Source of the DNA: Alisma plantago-aquatica
Taxonomy: Eukaryota > Streptophyta > Magnoliopsida > Alismatales > Alismataceae
DNA length: 64,000 bases
Direction: 5' to 3'
Assembly (NCBI GenBank): GCA_963693085.1
Contig: OY856410.1
Location: 563,555,906-563,619,905, forward strand
In this document: in pieces, positions 22,486-32,255 of the stretch
Position numbering within the stretch: position 1 is the stretch's first letter
How the letters are laid out: every line of letters begins with the position of its first letter
The notes under the pieces: model-generated
The model's input: the letters and a program-made list of their open reading frames with translations, nothing else
Told to the model about the DNA's origin: nothing
Database searches by the model: none
Position numbers and translations under genes: made by a program

Positions 22486-23580
22486 GTGACTTAGAGTTGT
22501 TTTGAAAAGGACCTAACATGGTCTCTTTGTTAATTCCTGGCTTAAGGATGAATCCATAGTATTGGCAATGGCTGTATATTCCAAGTGAGTGATTAATGAT
22601 CACTACTTTACATGATGAATGTGATGAACTGGTGCATAAAGTATTAGGATGGGTAATACCCTAATACAAGCTAAGTATATGAACTCAAGTAAGTTAATGG
22701 TGATGAGGGAAGTGATACATCAAGATATGATAGATATCATATCCAACACCCCAAATACTGGTATACATTGTTGTGTTATAAATCCACTATAGTTGGATGA
22801 ATGATACATGATATGTGTGATGGAAATCCTAATCCTGGTAAAGGATTAAGGGTAATACCCTTGAATTAATGATACATTTGTTTTTTCATGGTGTTGATAG
22901 ATAATTGATGTACTGCTATCATATGTGCTAACCATGCAGGTATCATGAGATGAAGGGCATAGCCAGGTATGAGCTATGATGTGTTATTAATTTGAATTTG
23001 TTTATTGGGCCTTGTGTGCCATAATATACCTTGTTGCCAGGTAAGAGGTAGCAAGAGAGTTAATGGGACTCAAGTGCCATGATGGATGCTTGTGTAGCAA
23101 GTATCATACTTATCTTGGTCATACGACCTAAAGGTGTTAGTTACCTGAGAATGTGGTAACAATGTACAGATGATGAACTAAGGGTTTGAGTACCCAGAAT
23201 CACAACATTATGGTATTGAAATTGTGAAAAGATGAGAAATTCCCAGTGGTGAATTGAGGGATTAAGATCCCAACACCTTGTGAAAAGAGTATGGCTACGG
23301 GCCATGACTCCACAATGATAATGTCAGGCTTTAGATATATGATCTAAGCCTGAAGATAGTTAATGCAGTGATAATGATTATGTAGTGTGTAGATGGTGTA
23401 CATGTTCTTCATATTCATTAAAGGATAAGTGACATGTTGATTTTATCAAGTTATAACTGCAATGCTTCTGATATAGAATAATGTTCTAATCTGTTAGACA
23501 TTAAAATATTTGCTGCTATATAAATATGATTCTTCCATTCATATTTATCCTCTTAAGTTGTAATAATAATGTTACTGGCG

Positions 23581-23654
23581 GAGAGTTATATCTCTCGTTG
23601 GGGCAATTTTTATAATTGTCTCACCCCCGTGGGAACTACATTTTTAGGTGGTCG
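23581..23654 (+). promoter_or_regulatory. Conserved U5 block, element 3 left LTR
   Basis: The words TATATCTCTCGTTGGGG, TGTCTCACCCCCGTGGGA and TTTTTAGGTGG occur in this order, as in element 1. The block is about 0.5 kb from the LTR end in both families. The function is unknown. Confidence 0.55.
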
Positions 23655-24104
23655 TGGACAAGGAGACATAAACCCTTCAGTAAGGGAAGGACATCAAAAA
23701 CAGCAGTAGGGACAGCAGTGAAGTCTCAGGTGGAGACACTGGTTGTTATGTCTTGTATAGATGTAGATAGCGTCCTATGTGTCGTCTCTGTACTCTCAAG
23801 TCCTCGGAGTAGTAGTTAGTGATTTCGAGATTTTGGCTCAGTGTCTTGAGATTTTTATACTGCCTATGTTTAACTTGACAAGACAGTTGATGCTTGTAAT
23901 TCTCAGAAAGAGATGATGCATGATATGTATCCTTGATCCAGAATGTAAATGTGTTATACTTTGGCTCTTGAAGAAAAAGATTTCCAATGTGTGGATCTCT
24001 TTGCAAAAAGTTTTAAATTTTTAGTGATTTTCGCTAATCCGTTGCTTGATGAACGCTTCTGCATTAGTTAATTATGTTTTCGCAAGATAGATGCCACAAT
24101 TAAG

Positions 24105-24116
24105 TGGTATCAGAGC
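24105..24116 (+). other. Primer-binding site of element 3
   Basis: TGGTATCAGAGC is intact, six bases after the LTR end at 24098. It is the initiator tRNA-Met type. Confidence 0.92.
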
Positions 24117-24231
24117 TCTAGGTTCACTGAGTCTACATAGACATAGGACTAAGGTTGTAGAGTCTGTTCTAAGTGTCTTCTAGTTTATCTGATAGTATCT
24201 TCTGCTCACACAGGAGAAGAAGAACTTGAAA

Positions 24232-24396
24232 ATGACTGGAGAACATGAGGAACACATTGCTAAGGGAAATGTTGTTGCACCAGGAGAGGGTGCATGGGAC
24301 CAGGCAAGAGGAGAACAAGTGCCTGAGAATTCCCACCTTGACCTAATTAGGATAGAGAATCCTATGTTTATGCTCTTGAAGGGCAGATTAGGATAA
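24232..24396 (+). pseudogene. Truncated gag N-terminus of element 3 (54 residues)
   Basis: A 54-residue frame starts MTGEHEEHIAKGNVVAP, 115 bp after the primer site, and ends at a stop at 24394-24396. Element 1 keeps the same start. Beyond the stop the nucleotide similarity to element 1 continues but frames are broken. It may be all that is left of gag in this family. Keeping a gag start beside the primer site would fit a packaging-signal role, but this is inference. Confidence 0.5.
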
Positions 24397-25273
24397 TGGT
24401 GATGCATATAGAAGACTGGATACTAGTATTACAACCTAAGTTACCAGTCTTTAATGCATAAACTTTGGTTTTGAAAGGATTCCTGAGTGACATGGTTATG
24501 TTAGAACATTGGAAATGTGGGAAAGATTAATAAATGGCAAGAAAGTAGACTCTGTCGTAAGCCTGGAAAAATAGTACATATGTGATGATAATGCCCAAGG
24601 AAGGGACATAATCTATGAATTTAGGTAAGGTCTCTATAATTTTAGAGACATTTTCCTAGATATTCTGAAAAGCCAAAGTTTTTGGTGTCACCAGTGCAAT
24701 AAATGCCTAGTGCACCAGGGCAGTAGCCACTAAGTAAAGGCAAAAGCAGCAACATGAGATAATTGGACACTATGTGTTGAAATCAACCTAATGTGGTAGG
24801 TGACCTTGAGGGGTAATACTTAGATGAAATATATTCATCCTGATACTTCATTTCATGTTTCTATGTGATAAATATATGAAAATAGTTGTTTTTGAATTCC
24901 TTTGACTAGTCCTATAAGGACACAAGGGAAAGGAGAACGTATATCTTACTCAGTGTTCCTTAAAATGTTCTATAATCTCCCTTATCTGTGTGTTGAAAGA
25001 TGAGATATAGAAATGATGCCTGTAGAAAATTCAAGAATGGAAAATTCTATGTGTATAATGATATAAAAAGTGAGGAATATGATAGAAAATAAAGTGCATA
25101 CTACCTAATCTTAATACTTGTATACCCTGGCCAGGTATATGATTATTGTAGATAAGGCAAGTATGAAACTCTTAGATTGTTATCTTTTTTATTACTCTGA
25201 TCAAGTAGTCATTCTGAAACAATCCAGAGAGTATAATGAAATTAAATAGGAAGAGCTAAGTGAAATATCTTCA

Positions 25274-26118
25274 ACAAACTTAGTGAACTTACTCTGTGAA
25301 TACTTAGTGAACTTGCTTCGTGAATACTTAGTGAACTTGCTCCGTGAATACTTAGCGAACTTGCTCCATGAATACTTAGTGAGCTTGCTCCGTGAATACT
25401 TAGTGAACTTGCTCCGTGAATACTTAGTGAACTTGCTCCGTGAATACTTAGTGAACTTTCTCCGTGAATACTTAGTGAACTTGCTCCGTGAATACTTAGT
25501 GAACTTGCTCCGTGAATACTTAGTGAACTTGCTCCGTGAATACTTAGTGAACTTACTCTGTGAATACTCAGTGAACTTGCTCCGTGAATACTTAGTGAAC
25601 TTGCTCCGTGAATACTTAGTGAACTTGCTCCGTGAACACTCAGTGAACTTGCTACGTGAATACTTAGTGAACTTGCTCCGTGAATACTTAGTGAACTTTC
25701 TCCGTGAATACTTAGTGAACTTGCTCCGTGAATACTTAGTGAACTTACTCCGTGAATACTCAGTGAACTTGCTCTGTGAATACTTAGTGAACTTTCTCCG
25801 TGAATACTTAGTGAACTTGCTTCGTGAATACTCAGTGAACTTGCTCCGTGAATACTTAGTGAACTTGCTCCGTGAATACTTAGTGAACTTGCTCCGTGAA
25901 TACTTAGTGAACTTGCTCCGTGAATACTTAGTGAACTTTCTCCGTGAATACTTAGTGAACTTGCTCCGTGAATACTTAGTGAACTTGCTCTGTGAATACT
26001 TAGTGAACTTGCTCCGTGGATAATTAGTGAACTTTCTCCGTGAATACTTAGTGAAATGGCTCTGTGGATACTTAGTGAACTTGCTCCGTGGATACTTAGT
26101 GAACTTACTCAGTGGATT
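25274..26118. repeat. 24-bp minisatellite, about 35 copies
   Basis: The unit is 24 bp (TTAGTGAACTTGCTCCGTGA plus ATAC), repeated about 35 times with a few percent variants such as GCTCTG, TTTCTCC and CTCAG. The period is a multiple of three and the unit has no stop in at least one frame on each strand. This makes long artificial open frames of period 8 residues (246 codons on plus, 373 on minus). The array lies near the 3' end of the element 3 interior and is absent from element 1. Confidence 0.95.
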
Positions 26119-26384
26119 GCCGAATGAATTATTAGATATATATGTTTCTCTTTTAGTAAATATTCCTGGGTGATGATAAAAGTATGCTCTTTTATGCTTC
26201 TTCTTTTCAATGATATGAACATCATATGTTAGGGGTTTATGCCTTGCATAACCAATAAACATTGATAAGGTTGAATTAATGAAAGAAACTTTGTAGGAAA
26301 CACAGATCCATAGTATCTCCATAACACTAAGATGAGATGTGGAGACTTGAGGGCATGATTAATGAACAATCTGTCCCTCCTTTT

Positions 26385-26427
26385 CTTGGGATTTCGAGGA
26401 CGAAATCCTTGTTAGGGGTTTATAATT
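26385..26427 (+). other. Polypurine-tract region and 3' end of element 3 interior
   Basis: The stretch reads GGGATTTCGAGGACGAAATC and then GTTAGGGG just before the LTR. This is the usual last segment of Tekay-type elements, where the end of pol and the plus-strand primer lie. It is preserved although pol is gone. Confidence 0.65.
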
Positions 26428-27310
26428 TGTAACATCCCTGACCTGGGTTATGAATTAACCCTAGGTGTTTTGCCTAATAAGGTTGAGTAGATTCTTAATC
26501 TTATCTTAGTAAAAGTAATTAGGGCTCATAAGAAACTTATGTTTCAATTTTGGTCCTGTTTGAACGATGTTGAAGCAATGATTGCTTATTTTGGACTAAA
26601 GTGCAAATTACCCAAGTTGAGGGGTTAAATTGCAAATGTTGCATGATAAGATATTCCTATGATGTTGAGACATCATAAGAATGAACATGATGTAGTGGTA
26701 TGGTTTTCACAAGCTTGGGCATCAAGTTTAAGCTTGTAAAGCAATCCTTGTGCATTAAAACCTAGTTTTGGTGTAATGTGCAATTTACCAAAAACCTAGA
26801 GTTCAATATGCAAATTACCCCTTCAATAAGGTCCTTATTGTTTCTTGGCATCATTTAGAGCAAAGAAAATGAGAGGGGCATCTCATTTGAATTAAATTGG
26901 AGGAGAGAGAATCTTGATATTAAAATAATCAAGATCTAATCTTAAGTGAAACCCTAATTCAATTTAGGGCAAAAATGATTGTATTAATTAAAGGGCCTTC
27001 AACCAAAATGTTATTGGTTGATTTTGAATAAGTATGGACGTTCTTTTTCCAAGATAAGGAACGAAAATATCTAAAGGAGGTGAAACTCCACTCACCTTAT
27101 TATAAAGGAAAGTAATTTCCACTCACATATGGGATATTAATATAATAAGCATTAAGGTGCTTATTTTCTTTTCCCTTAATCCATGGATAATGGAAGGGAG
27201 TTCGGTGGCTTTGAGTTGCCTTTGCATAAAATCAAACCAAGGAGGAAGAGGTGGTACTATTTTTGGGATTAAATGCATTTTAATAAGGCATTTTCTCTCA
27301 TCAATTTTCT

Positions 27311-27318
27311 TATAAAAG
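27311..27318 (+). promoter_or_regulatory. TATA box, element 3 right LTR
   Basis: TATAAAAG, the same context as at 20294. Transcription would start near 27345. Confidence 0.65.
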
Positions 27319-27809
27319 TGCCCTTTCTAAGCCAAAACAAAGGCTTTTTCGGATTTCTTTCTTCCCTTGCTTGCAAAACCGACCAAGGAGCTAGGTAGGA
27401 TCAGGAGGACGACCCCCAACCTGTTGGTAAGCCCTTGACCTTCGTTCTCCTTGATTCCATGGTGGAAATCGAAAATAAATCATTGATTTCTTCTTATTTC
27501 GATCTCCTCTTCAACCCTAGCCAAAATGTTCAATCAAAAGCTTGAGGACGTGCCTAAGGGGAGTTGCAAGAGCTTCATCCACCATTTATGGCGTGAGTTT
27601 AGAGATTTTTTGCTCAATTGGAGGCGGGTTTTATAACTCAAACCCTTAATCATTGATATTGCATCAATTCTCTATACTTTGTTGATTGTTTTCTTTAATT
27701 TGATACACTCTTGTTTCTTTGCTGCAATTTCCATCAAGAACGGTTGCTGTTCTTGGTTGTTCGAAGGAAGGGGATGATGACATCATCCTATATGCTTATC
27801 CAAATAAAA

Positions 27810-28770
27810 TTACCAAGCCAAACGGTTTTGATAGCTACTCCAAATCGTTTTAATTTGATTGGTTATGCGGTTTCAGCAAACCGTCTAAGGGCAAACAGTT
27901 TGAAACCATTTGGGAGCAAACGGTTTCAAAACTGTTTGATATGGTTGACCAAGCATTTAACGTTTGGGAATTTTGTTCCTAATTATTCAGGCTGATAACC
28001 CACCAAATTTTAGGGATTAACTCCCAAGGAATCGAGAGTTGAAGGCTAATTAATTAAGAAATTGAATGGAATTAAGTGCTGATTTTCAATTTGAGTAATT
28101 CGACTTTTTGGGCAAACGGTTTCAAAACCGTTTGAGATGGTTGACCAAGCGTTGACCATTTGGGATTACTGTTCCTAATGGTGTTGGTTAATGACTCACC
28201 AAATTTTATGGATTAATTCCAAACGAGTCATGAGTTGAAGGCTAATCAATTGGGTAAACCCTAATTGAGATTAGTGCGGAATTTCCAATGAGTTAATTTG
28301 AGATTTTGGGTTGGATAGCCCAAACGGTTTCAAAACCGTTTGGGGATCACCCAAACGGTCTCAAGAACGTTTGGGTATCACCCAAGACCGTTTGGAGGTC
28401 TGGGGTTATGTATAGTTTACCAATTGAAGGTCCAAAGGTACCAAATCATATTTCAATTATGTGTTGATGTGTTGATCAACTCAATAGATCAAACCTTGAT
28501 GATTTTTCACTAGAATCCAAGGTTTGGATGAGCCAAACGGTCTCAAGACCGTTTGGGGGTCACCCAAGACCGTTTGGATGTCTAGGGTTGAGTATGGTTA
28601 AGCAATCGAAGATCTAATGTCACTAAGTTGAAGTGTAATCAATTGCTGATTTGGTGATCAATCCAATGATCCAAACCTTAATTGGTTGACTTGGATATTG
28701 ATGATATGATGGAAAAACGGTCTCAAGACCGTTTTGTGTTCATCCAAATGACCTCAAGACCGTTTGGGAT
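27810..28770 (+). repeat. AAACGGT hairpin array, element 3 right LTR
   Basis: Same array as 20800-21790 but one hairpin unit shorter near 28550. Several arms have point changes that break the stem, for example CAAGAACG in place of CAAGACCG. Confidence 0.85.
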
Positions 28771-29344
28771 CAGGTCATGTTCAATTTGAATGATGGTTCA
28801 ATAGTTTCAATGTAACCAATCTTGCATTGATTAGTGTTGATGAATCATCGATTCCAAACCCTAATTCAATTGAACCAAATCCTAATTGATGACCAATTGA
28901 GGGTCAATTGAGGGTAAAAGAAGTTTAAGGTTGACCTATTGAACTCAATTGAAGTATGAGGATAGGTCCAATTGATGATTGATTCCATGAATTCAATGAT
29001 TGAAGGAATCAACATTGGAAACCCTAATTCAATTGAATACTTATGTAATGGAGGTCCAATGTGATTGAATCTCTTGAGAATTAAGATGATGAATGTTCTA
29101 TTGATACAATGATGATTAGTAATAATAATAAATGAAGGTACAAAGGTCGAAACCCTAATAGTACCTAAGTGATTAAGTGCCAATTAAGGGATGAATCCCT
29201 AATTGCTTATAGGACCAAAGACTTGGAACACTATGTTAATCATAGTTATATGCTTTTGATTGAAGGGTTGATGTGACCTAATCAAGTTGAAAGGATGAAA
29301 GAATAGAATTCATATATGAATATGATTCATGAGGTGAATTCTTG

Positions 29345-29465
29345 TAGAACGACCGTGTAAGGTAGCACGGTCGTGGTGGCTTCACTTTGCACGACCGTGC
29401 AAGGTAGCACGGCCGTGGTGGCTTTCCTTTGCATGGCCGTTCTTGGTTGCACGGCCGTGGTACTC
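29345..29465 (+). repeat. CACGGCCGTG cluster, element 3 right LTR
   Basis: Counterpart of 22360-22485, with several C-to-T or G-to-A changes at CpG sites between the two copies. Confidence 0.85.
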
Positions 29466-30565
29466 TATGCTTGACTTAGAGTTGTTTTGAAAAGGACCTA
29501 ACATGTTCTCTTTGTTAATTCCTGGCTTAATGATGAATCCATAGTATTGGCAATGGCTGTATATTCCAAGTGAGTGACTAATGATCACTACTTTACGTGA
29601 TGAATGTGATGAACTGGTGCATAAAGTATTAGGATGGGTAATACCCTAATACAAGCTAAGTATATGAACTCAAGTAAGTTAATGGTGATGAGGGAAGTGA
29701 TACATCAAGATATGATAGATATCATATCCAACACCCCAAATACTGGTATACCTTGTTGTGTTATAAATCCAATATAGTTGGATGAATGACACATGAGATG
29801 TGTGATGGAAATCCTAATCCTGGTAAAGGATTAAGGGTAATACCCTTGAATTAATGATACATTTGTTTTTTCATGGTGTTGATAGATAATTGATGTACTG
29901 CTATCATATGTGCTAACCATGCAGGTATCATGAGATGAAGGGCATAGCCAGGTATGAGCTATGATGTGTTATTAATTTGAATTTGTTTATTGGGCCTTGT
30001 GTTCCATAATATACCTTGTTTCCAGGTAAGAGGTAGCAAGAGAGTTAATGGGGCTCAAGTGCCATGATGGATGCTTGTGTAGCAAGTATCATACTTATCT
30101 TGGTCAGACGACCTAAAGGTGTTAGTTACCTGAGAATGTGGTAACAATGTTCAGATGATGAACTAAGGGTTTGAGTACCCAGAATCACATGATTATGGTA
30201 TTGAAATTGTGAAAAGATGAGAAATTCCCAGTGGTGAATTGAGGGATTAAGATCCCAACACCTTGTGAAAAGAGTATGGCTACGGGCCATGACTCCACAA
30301 TGATAATGTCAGGCTTTAGATATATGATCTAAGCCTGAAGATAGTTAATGCAGTGATAATGATTCTATAGTGTGTAGATGGTGTACATGTTCTTCATATT
30401 CATTAAAGGATAAGTGACATGTTGATTTTATCAAGTTATAACTGTAATGCTTCTGATATAGAATAATGTTCTAATCTGTTAGACATTAAAATATATGCTT
30501 CTATATAAATATGATTCTTCCATTCGTATTTATCCTCTTAAGTTGCAATAATAATGTTACTGGCG

Positions 30566-30639
30566 AAGTGTTGTATCTCTCGCTGGGGCAATTTTTATAA
30601 TTGTCTCACCCCCGTGGGAACTACATTTTTAGGTGGTCG
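30566..30639 (+). promoter_or_regulatory. Conserved U5 block, element 3 right LTR
   Basis: Same ordered words as 23581-23654, with GTATCTCTCGCTGGGG in place of TATATCTCTCGTTGGGG. Confidence 0.5.
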
Positions 30640-31083
30640 CAGACAAGGAGACATAAACCCTTCAGTAAGGGAAGGACAGCAACAACAGCAGTAGGGACAG
30701 TAGTGAAGTCTCAGGTGGAGACACTGGCTGTTATGTATTGTATAGATGTAGATAGAGTCCTATGTGTTGTCTTTGTACTCTCAGGTCCTCGGAGTAGTAG
30801 TTAGTGATTTCGAGATTTTGGCTCAGTGTCTCGAGATTTTTATACTGCCTATGTTTAACTTGACAAGACAGTTGATGCTTGTAATTCTCAGAAAGAGATG
30901 ATGCATGATATGTATCGTTGATCCAGAATGTAAATGTGTTATACTTTGGCTCTTGAAGAAAAAGATTTCCAATGTGTGGATCTCTTTGCAAAAAGTTTTA
31001 AATTTTTAGTGATTTTCGCTAATCCGTTGCTTGATGAACGCTTCCGCATTAGTTAATTATGTTTTTTCGAGATAGACGCCACA

Positions 31084-32255
31084 CCAAGACTCATGATCTC
31101 CCCCTTTTTAGTGAATTTTCACATTAAACTTAGGGTTTTATGATGAAAATAGATGAATCCAATGAGCTCCTTGACCATCTTGATGGAATCTTTTAGTATT
31201 TAACAAACTCCTCAAGAATCAAATCAATGACATGAGAACCACATGAGGTCCAAAAAGTATAAGGATAATTATTATTCAATAACATCCCAGCTAGAACAAT
31301 TGTCATGGTATTATTAGAGACAATTTGGATGAAATTTAGAGCCTCAACCTCCTCAATTAAACCATTACCAAATGCAATGATGTCTTCACTTGTATGAGTT
31401 TTGGGTGAGGCATCAATTTCCCTAATAAATCATGTGCCAAATGTAAAATTCAATAAAATCCATCAAACTCATATTTATTCTATCACTCTGAGCATCTATC
31501 ATTATTGTACAACCATATCTCTTCAACATCTCTCTATGTGTTTAAATTCCTTCCTTTGAGATGTTAGCCTCTTTTTTCAATATAGGCCCATGTAACTCAT
31601 AGTGACATGGGGCTTATAGTTTTTTTCATATTGTGTAATAGCATGATACATCTCTACAAATGCAGTGTTAGATATATCATTAATGCACCAAAGAATAATA
31701 AAGCCATGTACCAAAAAATGAATTCACCCTCCCTCTTTTTATCTTGTATATGACCTCCTATATTCCTACCTACTTAATATATGAGTAATTTCTAGGGGTG
31801 ACATGACCCTCACCTCTTTCAACCATCTTTTCATGACCATGATATATTCAACTCCTTATAGAGCACTTTCTATGGCTTTTGACTTTTCCTCCTTCCTCCA
31901 CAACTCCTTCATTGGTTGCATAATTTTTAGCTTGAGCTCTTGGTTAACTTTAGTGCATGGTTTCAATTTTCCCTTGATGTGAGGCAAGTGATTCTTCAAG
32001 ACATTCACTCCCCCATACAATTCTTTGTCGTACAATTAACAAATTAAAATATTAGAATTGAATAGTTGAATATAGTGGCTTGTATTCTGACTCTTGTGTG
32101 TCATGTGACAATGTGTTACTACTAGAACCAGTTGGTGCCCATGACCCACGATTCTTAATAACCGAATTAATAATACAACATACAAAAAACAAACAATCAA
32201 ACAAACAATTTACACTATGCATACATTCAAAGAAGAATAGTGTCATGGAACTATT
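31084..32255 (-). pseudogene. hAT transposase pseudogene, N-terminal and DUF659-like part
   Basis: The minus strand encodes a decayed plant hAT transposase. At 31955-32000 the pattern LKNHLPHIKGKLKPC matches the C-terminal half of a BED zinc finger (H and C kept, earlier Cys lost). At about 31470-31540 RYGCTIMIDAQSDR matches the KKYGCTIMSDGWTD stretch of the DUF659 domain. IIAFGNGLIEE and FIQIVSNN at about 31290-31400, and FWTSCGSHVIDLILEE at about 31210-31258, match its continuation. Stops and frameshifts are present. The catalytic C-terminal half and the hATC dimerisation domain are missing: the gene is cut at 31084 by element 3. Element 4 cuts its upstream side at 32255. Confidence 0.8.

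Larger units (their letters stand above)
20002..24098 (+). repeat. Element 3 left LTR (5' LTR), missing 593 bp of U3
   Basis: It begins at ATTTTGAATAAG, equal to position 27021 of the right LTR, and ends GATGCCACA at 24098. The TATA box is kept. It carries the AAACGGT hairpin array, one unit longer than in the right LTR, and the CACGGCCGTG cluster. Confidence 0.9.
24099..26427 (+). other. Element 3 interior: gag scrap, non-coding DNA, minisatellite
   Basis: After the primer site this interior follows the order of the element 1 interior: gag start, the segment with AGCCAAAGTTTTTGGTG (about 24670), and the segment with CCCTGGCCAGGTATA (about 25128). A 24-bp minisatellite absent from element 1 follows, and then the polypurine-like end. 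No pol domain is seen. The region from 24400 to 25270 has no open frame of note. Confidence 0.75.
20002..31083 (+). mobile_element. Element 3: LARD-like non-autonomous element with 4.66 kb LTR
   Basis: Direct repeats 20002-24098 and 26428-31083 flank a 2.3 kb interior. TGGTATCAGAGC follows the left LTR at 24105, and a gypsy-like end (CGAGGACGAAATCC) precedes the right LTR, so the element reads on the plus strand. The right LTR is complete (4656 bp). The left LTR lacks its first 593 bp. The interior has only a gag start and shares a collinear layout with element 1. The two LTRs are similar enough to make this the youngest complete-looking element of the window. No pol is encoded. Confidence 0.9.
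26428..31083 (+). repeat. Element 3 right LTR (3' LTR), complete, 4656 bp
   Basis: It starts TGTAACATCCCTGACCTGGG and ends GACGCCACA. U3 runs to the TATA at 27311. The first 593 bp have no counterpart in the left LTR. The beginning and end resemble those of the element 1 LTR, while the middle parts differ. Confidence 0.92.

Noticed and set aside
22930..22960. Possible intron in element 3 R-U5 (GGTAAGC near 20410 as donor, ACCATGCAGGT near 22936 as acceptor)
   Set aside because: The sites look plausible but are short and common. There is no transcript or coding frame to support splicing.
19588..24116. TGGTATCAGAGC motifs as tRNA genes
   Set aside because: Only the 12-base primer complement is present; no tRNA fold surrounds it.
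25201..26322. 373-codon minus-strand and 246-codon plus-strand repeat 'proteins'
   Set aside because: Both are translations of the 24-bp minisatellite. A stop-free unit whose length is a multiple of three keeps frames open on both strands. There is no start context, domain or codon pattern favouring one strand.
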